Source: Macrococcoides bohemicum
Lineage (GTDB): Bacteria > Bacillota > Bacilli > Staphylococcales > Staphylococcaceae
Reading direction: 5' to 3' (one strand)
DNA length: 64,000 nt
Assembly (NCBI RefSeq): GCF_042658685.1
Contig: NZ_JBHSQY010000003.1
Each line of letters begins with the position of its first letter. The first letter of the stretch is position 1. The translations under genes were made by a program, and so were the position numbers. Positions 52,851 through 61,942 of the stretch are shown here, piece after piece. The notes beneath the pieces are model-generated. The model was not told where the DNA came from, ran no database searches, and was given only the letters and a program-made list of their open reading frames with translations.

Positions 52851-52925
52851 ATTCTAATTAAGCAAACGATTCTGTCTGTCTTATTTTAAAATATTTGGGT
52901 ATACTATTAAAAAGAGGAGGCCATT

Positions 52926-53606
52926 ATGTTTAGAAAATACATATTACCTATCATTATCGCAATACTCGCTGCTATCATGCTACTATCAATCGATTACTGG
53001 AAACTACCTTTAACCGATATACTTACTTCTACCCCGTATATCGTTGTGTTATGCATACTTGCTGTATTATTTGCTATTATCGCCTTTATTTACAGTAAGC
53101 TTGCCTATAAAGTAGATAATGACCCTAGTTTAGAACATTACGAACAGGACAGAGCATCATTTAAGAAATTTTCTGAGATGAACATCGCTATCATTATTTC
53201 ATTTTATTTCGCGCTCGGATCAATTCTATTAATCAGTATTAATGATGCGCCGTTGTATCTAGGAATTATCAGTATAATCGTGTTAATTATTGCTATTCTC
53301 ATGCGCTATTACGGCTATAGCATGATTAACAAATTGTATCCGGAACGTGATTTACCCGAGAACTTTGAAGCAGACTTTGATGACAAGCTTATTGATTCAT
53401 TATCTAAAGAAGAAATGTATACGATATTTACCGGTCTATATAATGCTTTTAAAATTACTAATATTTTATTACCCGCAGCAATGATGCTGATTACGATATA
53501 TGGGTATGCAACAGGCGTACCGCAACACTTCGCTCTGTCGGTTATCGCCGCTGTCGCAATCATCATCAATATCGTCTACCAGATTACTGTCAGAAAGATG
53601 ATCTAG
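52926..53606 (+). CDS. DUF3169 family membrane protein
   Basis: A 226-residue membrane protein with about six hydrophobic segments (near 5-22, 38-58, 86-105, 110-127, 178-195, 202-220) and a cytosolic stretch (YPERDLPENFEADFDDKLIDSLSKEEMYTIFTGLYNAF) typical of DUF3169 proteins. Function unknown. In other Firmicutes these genes often sit beside small HTH regulators; none is seen here. SD AGAGGAGG. It is convergent with the MFS gene, with a hairpin (53625-53653) between them. Confidence 0.75.
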   Translation: MFRKYILPIIIAILAAIMLLSIDYWKLPLTDILTSTPYIVVLCILAVLFAIIAFIYSKLAYKVDNDPSLEHYEQDRASFKKFSEMNIAIIISFYFALGSILLISINDAPLYLGIISIIVLIIAILMRYYGYSMINKLYPERDLPENFEADFDDKLIDSLSKEEMYTIFTGLYNAFKITNILLPAAMMLITIYGYATGVPQHFALSVIAAVAIIINIVYQITVRKMI

Positions 53607-53624
53607 ACATTTTCATAACGCAAT

Positions 53625-53653
53625 AATGCCGGATACTCTGAGTGTCCGGCATT
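53625..53653 (+). terminator. Hairpin after the DUF3169 gene
   Basis: A 13-position stem with one mismatch (AATGCCGGA..TCCGGCATT), 3-nt loop. The downstream T-run is poor (TGTTATG). Confidence 0.55.
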
Positions 53654-53685
53654 GTTATGTCTATTTAATAGCTTCTATATAAAAA

Positions 53686-53707
53686 AGACACCCAATAATG
53701 AGTGTCT
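53686..53707 (-). terminator. Terminator after the MFS gene
   Basis: An 8-bp stem (with one G-U on the minus strand), 6-nt loop, followed by TTTTTTATA. Confidence 0.75.
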
Positions 53708-53712
53708 AAAAA

Positions 53713-54987
53713 CTATGCTTGTCTATGTTCTTCTAATAATGGCTCATCCGGTTTAACAAAGAACCATAGGATAATTGCAAGTGCTGCCGGAATCAACATT
53801 AAATAGAACGTCGTATCCCAACCGAACTTCTGTACTAGTACCCCACCTAAGAATGGACTTAAGAAAGCACCGATATTACCCCATAAGTTCATCCATCCTG
53901 AAACAGTACCTGAGTAGTTACGTCCCAGGTCAGCAGCTGAAGCCCAGCTCATACCCATCGATAAACCTACCCCACCTAAACATAGTGATAAGTAAATGAT
54001 GTTCATCGTCATATCATTAGTTTGAACTGATAAGAATAATGAAATCGCAAATACGATAAATCCAAAGATTGCGATACTTGAACGTGCTTTAAATTTAGAA
54101 TGACCACGTGCAACAATCGCATCTGAAATTGATCCACCAGCCATGATTAATACGAACATCATTAACCACGGTGCTGCCGCTAAGAATTTCATATCCGTTA
54201 AAATAACATGATATTCTTCTTGCAGGTAAGTTGGTAACCAGATTAAGAATAATGTGATAACGAACTGTACTACGAAATATTGACCGGCGATTGCAAAGAA
54301 GCTGAAACGTTGGAAGAAACGTCCCCAAGGTGCAGTTTCTTTCGTAGCACCACCTACTGCATCACGGTTTTCCATGATATAGTGCTTTTCCGCTTCATTC
54401 ACCATCTTATGTTGTTCAGGTAAATCTTTAGCAATAACAGCCCATAGTAAAGCAATTAAAATACCGATTGCACCAAAGATATAGAATACCGCTTCCCATC
54501 CAAACGCCTGATAAATAGCGATTGTTACAAATGGTGCAATAACAGGACCGAAGTAACTACCTGCCAGTAAGGCGCTTGAAGCACGACCTTTTTCTGATTT
54601 TGCAAACCAGTATGTGTTAAATACAGCGTTTGATGGATACATCGGTCCTTCACCAATACCGAATAAGAAACGCATCGTGTATAATAATCCGTGATTTTTA
54701 ACAACCCCAGTCAGGATTGTAAATGCACTCCACCAGACTAGTGCAAATGTTAACATCTTCTTAGGACCAAATTTCTCAGCCATGATCCCTGCTGGTACCT
54801 GCATTAATGCATAACCTGCTGCAAATATAGAACCTAACATCCCAAATTGCGCTTTAGACATATTTAAATCTTCCATCATCGGACCAGCGATATAAGAAAT
54901 ATTCGCTCTATCCATATAGGCAATAACCCCGATGACAAAGAACATCAATGCGAACATCCAACGCACATTAGACTTTCTTTCATTCAT
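53713..54987 (-). CDS. MFS transporter, sugar-acid (ACS family) type
   Basis: A 424-residue, 12-helix transporter. It starts NVRWMFALMFFVIGVIAYMDRANISY, with the ACS-family signature VIAYMDRANIS, then KAQFGMLGSIFAAGYALMQVPAG and LFGIGEGPMYPS. ACS members move sugar acids such as glucarate, galactonate or hexuronates. No catabolic gene is adjacent, so the substrate is unknown. The 440-bp gap to the divergent dehydrogenase gene probably holds its promoter. Confidence 0.85.
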   Translation of the reverse strand: MNERKSNVRWMFALMFFVIGVIAYMDRANISYIAGPMMEDLNMSKAQFGMLGSIFAAGYALMQVPAGIMAEKFGPKKMLTFALVWWSAFTILTGVVKNHGLLYTMRFLFGIGEGPMYPSNAVFNTYWFAKSEKGRASSALLAGSYFGPVIAPFVTIAIYQAFGWEAVFYIFGAIGILIALLWAVIAKDLPEQHKMVNEAEKHYIMENRDAVGGATKETAPWGRFFQRFSFFAIAGQYFVVQFVITLFLIWLPTYLQEEYHVILTDMKFLAAAPWLMMFVLIMAGGSISDAIVARGHSKFKARSSIAIFGFIVFAISLFLSVQTNDMTMNIIYLSLCLGGVGLSMGMSWASAADLGRNYSGTVSGWMNLWGNIGAFLSPFLGGVLVQKFGWDTTFYLMLIPAALAIILWFFVKPDEPLLEEHRQA

Positions 54988-55427
54988 AATATATTCTCCC
55001 CCATAATCGTTTTCGACTCACTCAGTCATCCGATGACTATATTTTTTGACTCCTCAAAAATACCACAGGATAAAACCGTTTACAATACCTTTGTGAAAAA
55101 TAATATAATTTTTTTAATCCATCTCAACTTGATAAGAACAAGTATTTGTGACCCTATCACCACAATTAAAGTTATTAATTTCACAAACTTGTTATATTGT
55201 TAAAAACAAAAACTATATAACAGTTTTAAAAACGTTTATCTCTTTAATTCTTTAATTTATTAATACTTCTGGTAAAGACGATACAACCTAAAAAAACAAT
55301 GTAATATTTCGAATAAATATTATATAAAAATATTCTGAAAAATGAAACAGATAATTTGTAACACACGACACTAATTGGTATAATATAACTGTTATAAAAA
55401 TAAAATTTCATCAAGGAGTGTTTGTCA
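54988..55427. other. Divergent regulatory region between MFS and butanediol-dehydrogenase genes
   Basis: About 440 non-coding bases. A bdh promoter is visible: TTGTAA (55356-55361), 17-bp spacer, TATAAT (55379-55384). Further in, TGTGACCCTATCAC (55147-55160) and TTTCACAAAC (55179) are half-sites that resemble Crp/Fnr or Rex operators but do not form a full consensus. A longer inverted repeat (AACAAGTATTTGTGA near 55137 and TTTCACAAACTTGTT near 55179) encloses them. No gene or RNA motif is seen. Confidence 0.5.
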
Positions 55428-56477
55428 ATGAAAGCAGCAGTATGGTATGGTCCGAAAGATATTCGCGTAGAAGAAAAAGAAATTCGTGATATGAAACCGA
55501 ACGAAGTACGTGTGAAAGTTGGCTACGCAGGTATTTGTGGATCAGATTTACACGAATATCAGGAAGGACCTGTATTTATTCCAGTCGATAAAGAAGATGA
55601 ATTAACAGGTGGAAAAGCACCTTTAATTATGGGGCATGAATTCTCTGGTACAGTCGTTGAAGTCGGAAGTGAAGTAAAAGACTTTAAAGTTGGTGACCGT
55701 GTATCTGTTAACCCAACGGTAACACATGGTAAAAGTATCGATGAACTAGACGTATATGATGGCTTTAGCTTTATTGGATTACACACAGACGGTGGTTTCA
55801 CTGATCTAGTAAACGTACCTGAAGTTAATTTGTATCACTTACCAGACTCAGTATCATTACGTGTCGCAGCAACAATTGAACCGCTTGCAGTGGGTGTGCA
55901 GGCTGTAAAAGAAAGTGAAATTGAATTCGGTGATACTGTTGCAATCTTCGGTGCCGGTCCTATCGGATTATATACGACACTTGCAGCACGTGCAGCTGGC
56001 GCAAGAAAGATTATCGTATTGGATTTATCAAAAGAACGTTTAGAAAAAGCATTAGAATGTGGTGCTACTGACATCATCAATTCTGGTGAAGTGGATGCAG
56101 TTGAAGCGATTAAGAAAATCGTACCTGGCGGCGTAGATCGTTCATTTGAAGTTGCAGGTGTTGCACCAACATTTAAACAGGCAATCGATGCTACGCGCCC
56201 TCGCGGTAAAATGGTTATCGTATCAATATTTGCAGGAGACATCTCTTGGCCACCATTGCAATTAACAAACACTGGTGTGCAAATCACATCTACCATTGCT
56301 TATTCTAGAGCAAGCTACCAACAAACAATCGACTTATTAGGCAGTGGGCAAGTTGATACTGAAAATACGATTACAAAAGAAATCGAATTAGATGATATCG
56401 TCACAGAAGGCTTCGAAACATTAACGAACGATAAAAACCAAGTCAAAATCTTAGTTAAATTAAACGGCGAAGGATAA
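55428..56477 (+). CDS. 2,3-butanediol dehydrogenase-like zinc alcohol dehydrogenase
   Basis: A 349-residue medium-chain dehydrogenase. It starts MKAAVWYGPKDIRVEE, has the catalytic-zinc ligands AGICGSDLHEY and GHEFSGTVVEVG, and the Rossmann loop AIFGAGPIGLYT. The four structural-zinc cysteines of many ADHs are absent. It resembles (R,R)-butanediol dehydrogenases (BdhA), which reduce acetoin or diacetyl; substrate is inferred. ATG 55428 is chosen over TTG 55422 because AAGGAG is 10 nt away. The promoter sits in the divergent region. Confidence 0.85.
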   Translation: MKAAVWYGPKDIRVEEKEIRDMKPNEVRVKVGYAGICGSDLHEYQEGPVFIPVDKEDELTGGKAPLIMGHEFSGTVVEVGSEVKDFKVGDRVSVNPTVTHGKSIDELDVYDGFSFIGLHTDGGFTDLVNVPEVNLYHLPDSVSLRVAATIEPLAVGVQAVKESEIEFGDTVAIFGAGPIGLYTTLAARAAGARKIIVLDLSKERLEKALECGATDIINSGEVDAVEAIKKIVPGGVDRSFEVAGVAPTFKQAIDATRPRGKMVIVSIFAGDISWPPLQLTNTGVQITSTIAYSRASYQQTIDLLGSGQVDTENTITKEIELDDIVTEGFETLTNDKNQVKILVKLNGEG

Positions 56478-56493
56478 TTTTTCCTAAAAAAAT

Positions 56494-56530
56494 ATAAGCC
56501 CCTAATCGATTAACTCGATCAGGGGCTTAT
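56494..56530. terminator. Terminator shared by the dehydrogenase and the small membrane protein gene
   Basis: A long stem (56494-56509 with 56515-56530, one mismatch on plus and a G-U on minus). The A-tract on the left gives TTTTTTT on the minus strand, so it fits the minus gene best, and also ends the plus transcript. Confidence 0.75.
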
Positions 56531-56566
56531 ATCAATTATTTTATTCAAAATCTTCTAAAATCAAAT

Positions 56567-56731
56567 TCATTCCTTAGGTGGTTTCTTATGCTTTTCAACC
56601 TCAACCCCAGTAAAATATCCGATTGCGCCACCAATAAGAATCATAAATATAAGCATAACTATATTACTTTTCATAAACATTAACCCAAAGATCATTGCCA
56701 TACAAAAAGCCCAGAACCATCGCTGTTGCAT
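56567..56731 (-). CDS. Small two-segment membrane protein
   Basis: A 54-residue protein missed by length cut-offs: MQQRWFWAFCMAMIFGLMF at the start, a second hydrophobic segment (VMLIFMILIGGAIGYF), then a charged tail ending KKPPKE. An SD GGAGTGATTGT precedes the ATG. No family recognised with certainty; similar short DUF proteins are common in staphylococci. Terminator downstream. Confidence 0.6.
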   Translation of the reverse strand: MQQRWFWAFCMAMIFGLMFMKSNIVMLIFMILIGGAIGYFTGVEVEKHKKPPKE

Positions 56732-56879
56732 ACAATCACTCCATTTATAAGATTACTGAAACGCAAAGTAATAATAAATCATTGTGATTATATTATAATA
56801 CACCTATTACATATTCATCCACTAAAATATAAACAAATTATTCTTAATGGATAAAATGACATCTTAATTTACCTAAAAA

Positions 56880-56902
56880 AGCCTGAGGATTTTCCTCAGG
56901 CT
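56880..56902 (-). terminator. Terminator after the universal stress gene
   Basis: Perfect 10-bp stem (AGCCTGAGGA/TCCTCAGGCT), 3-nt loop, then TTTTTTAGG on the minus strand. Confidence 0.9.
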
Positions 56903-56909
56903 AAAACAA

Positions 56910-57410
56910 TTAGTTATAACTATATTCTCTTCTAAACTCTTCCGTAAATGCTTCAAGTTCAAAGTCATCCGGTACCTGCTCAGTACGGACAACTAGTACA
57001 TCACACTTCGCATAACGTACAATCGCTTCTGAAACACTACCCATCACAAAACGTTCCAATGCATTTATACCGTTAGAGCCACAGATAATTAAATCGCAAT
57101 TTGCTTTCGGCGCTATCTCTTTAGTAATAACCTGACGTGCTGCTCCGTGACCAATCTTTGTATCTACTGATTTCACGCCTTGTTCTAAAGCAATCGCTTT
57201 ATAGCCATTCAACATCTTCTCAGTATACTTATCGGCATTCTCATGCAATGAACCCCGTTCACTTTCTACATTCGCGTATGTTCTAATATCCACCACATGC
57301 ACTAATGTAATTGCTGCATTATTTCTTTTCGCGATGTCGACACCCTTTTGAAATGCATACTCACTCACTTTTGAGCCATCTACCGGAATCAAGATATGTT
57401 GATACATCAT
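56910..57410 (-). CDS. Universal stress protein A family
   Basis: A 166-residue cytosolic UspA protein. It has ILIPVDGSKVSEYAF, DIAKRNNAAITLVHVVD and the ATP-type loop GSNGINALERFVMGSVSEAIVRYAKCDVLVVR (G-2x-G-9x-G(S/T)). Likely binds ATP. The start at 57410 has GAGGGG 9 nt upstream; twenty codons earlier are rejected. It follows the LCP gene with a 70-bp gap. Confidence 0.9.
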   Translation of the reverse strand: MMYQHILIPVDGSKVSEYAFQKGVDIAKRNNAAITLVHVVDIRTYANVESERGSLHENADKYTEKMLNGYKAIALEQGVKSVDTKIGHGAARQVITKEIAPKANCDLIICGSNGINALERFVMGSVSEAIVRYAKCDVLVVRTEQVPDDFELEAFTEEFRREYSYN

Positions 57411-57480
57411 TTGTAACAGCCCCTCTCTTATCTTCATCTTTAGTATATCACCAAAATGAAAACGCTTCATTCTTTAAGTG

Positions 57481-58425
57481 CTATAAATCTAAATTCTCCA
57501 CATATAAATTACGGACTTCCAGTTTCTGATCCTCATTCGGTAGGAAATACCATAAGCTATCCGCCATAATCGTACCTTCCCCAGTTAACTGGTACTTCTT
57601 CACATTATCCAATGCACCACGATATGATAACCCTAAACCTTTCAAATCGTCAAAGGACATATCCGTAACAACATTACCTTCAATATTTTTCAGGATGGCA
57701 TCCAGTTTCGTCACAGATTGTACATCCACGATTTCATTCGCTAAACCTTGAATGACGATTTGCTGACGTTCCTGACGACCAAAGTCACCACCTGCACCAT
57801 CGCCTTTACGTGCACGAATAAATGCCAATGCTTTATCGCCATCTAAATGTACAGTCTGTCCTTTCACAAAGTCATAGCCATTTGCACTGAACGTTGCATT
57901 ACTCTTAACGTCAATGCCTCCGACCTCACCAATTAACTTATGCATGCCATCCATATTTACTGTCGCATAATAATCAATCGGTACGTTCATCAGCTTTTCA
58001 ACTGACTGCACTGCCATCTTGGCACCACCATAGGCATAAGCATGAGCAATTTTTTCCTGCGTATCTTTTCCGACCATCTCACTATATGTATCACGTGGTA
58101 TACTTACCATCACTGTCTTGTTCTTCTTCGGATTTATACTCAGCAATATAATCGAGTCGCTACGCCCTTTGTCCCCTGCAGATAATCGTTCTTCGTTCGC
58201 ATCAACTCCAAATAACGCAACACTGACGGCGCCTTTATCCTGAATGCTCACTACTTTATCACGTAAATCAGATTTATCGCGACCTTCTATTTTGTGCTGA
58301 ATATTATTAGCTGTCTCCTGAACTTTAAAATAAGCATTGCTTATATACCAGCCAATCCCTATCAACACGATAAAACATAACAACACGATCCACTTTAAAC
58401 AGCCACCCTTTTTACTTCTCTTCAT
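57481..58425 (-). CDS. LytR-CpsA-Psr family cell-wall ligase
   Basis: A 314-residue membrane-anchored protein. It has one N-terminal membrane segment (about 14-34, WIVLLCFIVLIGIGWYI), then the LCP domain: GRSDSIILLSINPKKN, VSIPRDTYSEM (phosphate/pyrophosphate binding) and FIRARKGDGAGGDFGRQERQQ. LCP enzymes attach wall teichoic acids or capsule to peptidoglycan (MsrR/SA0908-like in S. aureus). The start ATG 58425 has GAGGTG; the GTG three codons earlier is inside it. Confidence 0.93.
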   Translation of the reverse strand: MKRSKKGGCLKWIVLLCFIVLIGIGWYISNAYFKVQETANNIQHKIEGRDKSDLRDKVVSIQDKGAVSVALFGVDANEERLSAGDKGRSDSIILLSINPKKNKTVMVSIPRDTYSEMVGKDTQEKIAHAYAYGGAKMAVQSVEKLMNVPIDYYATVNMDGMHKLIGEVGGIDVKSNATFSANGYDFVKGQTVHLDGDKALAFIRARKGDGAGGDFGRQERQQIVIQGLANEIVDVQSVTKLDAILKNIEGNVVTDMSFDDLKGLGLSYRGALDNVKKYQLTGEGTIMADSLWYFLPNEDQKLEVRNLYVENLDL

Positions 58426-58474
58426 TATATACACCTCTCTTAATACTTATATTACACACAAACCCTTCATTACG

Positions 58475-59107
58475 CTATCTCGAAAACTTCCCGAAACGAA
58501 GCTTATCGCCCTCTAAGCCTAATCCACGATATCCACTGGCAAGCAATGACTGAATACGCATAAAATCCCGGCGCTCTACTTCGATAATATCCTTACATGC
58601 AGGATGGCAGGAAAGATTCTTCAAAAAGATAAATCTCAATTTACCACCATAGAGTTTATCTATCGCTATAATATGCATTCCCAGATGAAATTTATCTTTT
58701 AAGCTTGGTATATTATCAGGATGGACGGTAGCCATGATTACATTATAATACGGAGCAACTTCTTTAAATAGCCATTCACCAAGTTTACGTTGTAATGACA
58801 TTCCTCTGAAATCTGGATCCACAATCGTAATATCAGAATAGATTAAACCTGCTGCTTTAGCATCATTAATACCAGCATACGGCCCTAAATAGTCTTCTAC
58901 GGGCATATGCATCGTTCTGAACGCACCAATCACACCATCAATTTGAGCGACTGCCATCCATCCTTGCCGTATATCTTCTGTGAGTTCATCAATCGGCACG
59001 GAATCCAGTTCTTCAGGGTTTACGAGGATTTCAAGCGCACGCTGCTGAATGCGTTCAATCCTATCTACATCATTCATTTCAGCCTTTCTAATATAAATAT
59101 CCAACAT
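58475..59107 (-). CDS. GNAT-family N-acetyltransferase
   Basis: A 210-residue protein with a GNAT-like N-terminus (IYIRKAEMNDVDRIERIQQRA) and an acetyl-CoA loop-like DPDFRGMSLQRKLGEW. A second segment with two cysteines (NLSCHPACKDIIEVERRD) could bind metal or form a disulfide. Substrate unknown. It is separated from the LCP gene by 49 bp, and a shared transcript is possible. Confidence 0.72.
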   Translation of the reverse strand: MLDIYIRKAEMNDVDRIERIQQRALEILVNPEELDSVPIDELTEDIRQGWMAVAQIDGVIGAFRTMHMPVEDYLGPYAGINDAKAAGLIYSDITIVDPDFRGMSLQRKLGEWLFKEVAPYYNVIMATVHPDNIPSLKDKFHLGMHIIAIDKLYGGKLRFIFLKNLSCHPACKDIIEVERRDFMRIQSLLASGYRGLGLEGDKLRFGKFSR

Positions 59108-59499
59108 AAACTGTTATCCTTTCTTCTAACATCTGTTTTTAATTCACCTTTCATTATAAAGTATTATAAGGCAAAATTTACAATATATTTAAATTTAATT
59201 TATGAAGTTGATGAGCATATGAATCTATTATTAATTTACTAACAAAACTTATACATTGGACTCGCAAGCTTCATAATGTAAAAATTGTCTTTATCCAATG
59301 GCATGAGCTTCAAAAGTATAATATATTAATGTTTTTCATTTATTTTTATGATACACTATTTAAGTTAATAATATGAAATATATTATTTACAAATACTGAA
59401 ATTTATAGAAACGAAATTTTATTAATATTTCAGTTAACGCACGGTTTATTGTATGTTTTACACCAACCGCCAAATTATCAAAAGAAATGAGCGAATTTT
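59108..59499. other. Intergenic region before the MarR gene
   Basis: About 390 AT-rich bases without a gene. It contains the promoters of the divergent GNAT and MarR genes and a weak inverted repeat ACTGAAAT (59395-59402)/ATTTCAGT (59427-59434) that could be an operator. Nothing else is supported. Confidence 0.4.
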
Positions 59500-59934
59500 A
59501 TGATCGAATTAGAACAATCTTTATTTAAAACAGTCAGCTTGATAGAAGGAAACCTCAACGAATCTTTAAATAAAGTATACGGTATTTCTTATACGGAATT
59601 CTTAATCCTACATAAACTCTACTTAGATAAAGAGAGTACAATTGCTGAGATACAAAAAGATATTTCATATAAGATGGATTCTGCAAGTACAAAGACAAAG
59701 AAACTACGCGCTATGGGACTTGTTGCGAAAGAACGTCGTAAAGACGATGAAAGAAAAGTAGCAACGAAATTGACAGATGAAGGACAAGTCTTAGTCGAAG
59801 ATATATTGAATAAATACAACAATCATCAAAATAAATCATCAGTAAAATTTACTGAAAATGATGTTCGTACTTTACAACTATTAATTGATCGTTATAGAGA
59901 GCACTTCCATACAGATTTTGATATAAACAATTAA
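59500..59934 (+). CDS. MarR-family transcriptional regulator
   Basis: A 144-residue winged-helix regulator. It starts MIELEQSLFKTVSLIEG, with YTEFLILHKLYLDKESTIAEIQKDISYKMDSASTKTKKLRAMGLV as the helix-turn-helix and the wing RRKDDERKVATKLTDEG. No cysteine near the N-terminus, so it is not an MgrA/SarZ thiol switch. It is convergent with nhaC; a shared terminator lies between them. The target is unknown. Confidence 0.88.
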   Translation: MIELEQSLFKTVSLIEGNLNESLNKVYGISYTEFLILHKLYLDKESTIAEIQKDISYKMDSASTKTKKLRAMGLVAKERRKDDERKVATKLTDEGQVLVEDILNKYNNHQNKSSVKFTENDVRTLQLLIDRYREHFHTDFDINN

Positions 59935-59936
59935 TA

Positions 59937-59973
59937 AAAAATGCGTTTGAGATAAAATCTCAAACGCATTTTT
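59937..59973. terminator. Bidirectional terminator between marR-type gene and nhaC
   Basis: Perfect 16-bp stem (59937-59952 with 59958-59973), 5-nt loop, A-tract and T-tract on either side. Confidence 0.93.
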
Positions 59974-59977
59974 TATG

Positions 59978-61420
59978 TTAAGCTAATTCAACTGGTTGTA
60001 AATTCTGTTGCTCGAAATGAGCTCTTTCTTCTCTCGTCATCTTTACAATCTTAAAACCAGTGTAGCCATAAATGATTGAAATAACAGGTACGATAAAGTT
60101 TAAAATTGCGTAAGGTGCATATTCAGCTACACTAACGCCAAGCGTTCCTACAATAAATACACCACACGTATTCCAAGGTACAAATACACTTGTTAACGTA
60201 CCACTGTCCTCTAGACATCGGGATAAATTCTTTGGATGTAAGTTCTTATCAATATATGCGCGTAAATACATACGGCTCGGCACAACGATACTGATATATT
60301 GTTCTGAACACGTTGCATTTGTAGCAAAACAACTCACAATTGTTGCAGCAATTAAGCTGCCTGTAGATTTTGCTACTAATAAAATCTTAGAAATAATCGC
60401 ATTTAACATACCACTAAACTCTAAAATACCACCGAACGTCATCGCTACAATTGTCATCGAGATGGTAAAGAACATCGATTCAAGACCACCCTTATTGAAT
60501 AATTCAGTAATTAATTCATTTTTCGATTCCATCTTATAACCAGTTTGAAGCGTGTCCATAACAGTCTTCATGTTATCCCCTTGAACAAGTTGCTGTGCAC
60601 CAGCTCCTAATATAATACCAACAACTAAAGCAGGAACAGCTGGCACTTTTAACGCAACTAAGACGATAACAATTACCGGAATCAATAATAACCAAGGCGA
60701 AATGACGAATTGATCCTTCATTGCATCTAATAAAGTATCTATCTTCTTCGTATCCATATGATCACCGGCGAACTGGCGACCAATAAAGAAGTATGCAATT
60801 AACGCAATAATGATGCCTGGAATCGTCGTAAAGAACATATGTTTAATATGAACAAATAAATCTGTTCCAGTAAGACCTGATGCTAAGTTTGTTGTATCGC
60901 TTAACGGACTCATCTTATCCCCGAAATAACTCCCTGATATTACAGCACCAGCAATCATACCAGCAGGGATGCCCATACTTAAACCAATTCCCATACCAGC
61001 AACACCAACCGTTGCCATTGTTGACCAACTTGAACCGATGGCTAATGCTACAATGCCACAAATTAAACAAATCGTAACTAAAAATAAACTTGGAGAAATC
61101 AACTTTAACCCGTAATAAATCATCGTAGCAACGACGCCTCCACCAATCCAGGCACCGATAACTAATCCAACCAGGATAATAATGACAATGGCAGGTAAAG
61201 CAAGTTTAATCCCTTTGTACATCATCTCTTCAATTTCTTCCCATGTAAAGCCATGTTGATGTGCAACAATTGCTGCAATCGCAGTACCGATCATCAATGG
61301 AATATGTGGCGCTTGCTCTAACACAACAACTGTAAATAACATACTCGCAATCATGAAGACAAGCGGTACGAGTGCCCACCAAACATTTATTTCTTTCTTT
61401 TGTTTTAATTTATTATTCAT
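59978..61420 (-). CDS. nhaC: NhaC-family Na+/H+ antiporter
   Basis: A 480-residue membrane antiporter with about 12 hydrophobic segments. It contains GSSWSTMATVGVAGMGIGLSMGIPAGMIAGAVISGSYFGDKMSPLSDTTNL, characteristic of NhaC/ArsB-type carriers. Malate-lactate antiporters (MleN) are related, so the substrate is not certain. A perfect cre site lies upstream, suggesting glucose repression. The C-terminus is a short cytosolic tail. Confidence 0.85.
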   Translation of the reverse strand: MNNKLKQKKEINVWWALVPLVFMIASMLFTVVVLEQAPHIPLMIGTAIAAIVAHQHGFTWEEIEEMMYKGIKLALPAIVIIILVGLVIGAWIGGGVVATMIYYGLKLISPSLFLVTICLICGIVALAIGSSWSTMATVGVAGMGIGLSMGIPAGMIAGAVISGSYFGDKMSPLSDTTNLASGLTGTDLFVHIKHMFFTTIPGIIIALIAYFFIGRQFAGDHMDTKKIDTLLDAMKDQFVISPWLLLIPVIVIVLVALKVPAVPALVVGIILGAGAQQLVQGDNMKTVMDTLQTGYKMESKNELITELFNKGGLESMFFTISMTIVAMTFGGILEFSGMLNAIISKILLVAKSTGSLIAATIVSCFATNATCSEQYISIVVPSRMYLRAYIDKNLHPKNLSRCLEDSGTLTSVFVPWNTCGVFIVGTLGVSVAEYAPYAILNFIVPVISIIYGYTGFKIVKMTREERAHFEQQNLQPVELA

Positions 61421-61445
61421 ACCCTTTAATATCCTCCCACCAATG

Positions 61446-61460
61446 TTGAAATCGTTTACA
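61446..61460. promoter_or_regulatory. cre site upstream of nhaC
   Basis: TTGAAATCGTTTACA matches every fixed position of WTGNAANCGNWNNCW. It lies 26 bp before the nhaC start on the minus strand, so CcpA could repress this antiporter in sugar-rich conditions. Confidence 0.65.
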
Positions 61461-61536
61461 TTAATAGTTTAATGGAATAAAGATGAAAAATCTACACTAA
61501 TTTTCGAAATACTTAAATTATTTAAAAATCTAAAAA

Positions 61537-61564
61537 AGAGACATGTTGCAACCAACATGTCTCT
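61537..61564 (-). terminator. Terminator after the protease fragment
   Basis: Perfect 12-bp stem (61537-61548 with 61553-61564), 4-nt loop, then TTTTTTAGAT on the minus strand. A live terminator is retained behind a truncated gene. Confidence 0.85.
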
Positions 61565-61583
61565 AAAAATATTTTCGAATAAA

Positions 61584-61775
61584 TTAATACATATGCTTGC
61601 TAACAAAACGTCCCGTATAGCCATACAATGACTCTGCTCCACTATATTCAACCTTACCTAGACGTGTATCATCTCCACCGTAAAGGTCATATCCATATGT
61701 GCGTCGTCCATACACACTTAATTTACTATCAAATAACGGAGAACCTGATGCCCCTGCTCTGAATTTATCTTTCAA
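61584..61775 (-). pseudogene. C-terminal fragment of a trypsin-like serine protease
   Basis: A reading frame of about 63 residues (M is a TTG) beginning KDKFRAGASGSPLFDS. GASGSP matches the catalytic-serine motif of chymotrypsin-like proteases; the catalytic His and Asp segments are absent. An in-frame stop lies just upstream, so the rest of the protein is gone. Upstream sequence to 61902 shows no protease homology that I can see. A real terminator follows. A tiny intact gene is possible but unlikely. Confidence 0.6.
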
Positions 61776-61902
61776 TACAAATAAGGAGAAGTATTAAAAA
61801 GAGTAACCGTAAAATTTTTACTTAAACAAAATGAAGATAAGAACAAAAGTGGATTTTTATAATAAGGAAATTTTACATCTAATTGTCTATAGAAAATAAA
61901 AG

Positions 61903-61942
61903 AAAGTAATTAGCATTAATTAATTTCATGCTTAATCACTTT
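61903..61942 (-). terminator. Terminator overlapping the small gene's stop
   Basis: Imperfect stem (about 61903-61916 with 61928-61942, one bulge) followed by a TCTTTTATTTT run on the minus strand. Confidence 0.65.

Noticed and set aside
55090..55200. Complete Rex box
   Set aside because: Only half-sites TTGTGA and TCACAA are found, not the symmetric 18-bp site.
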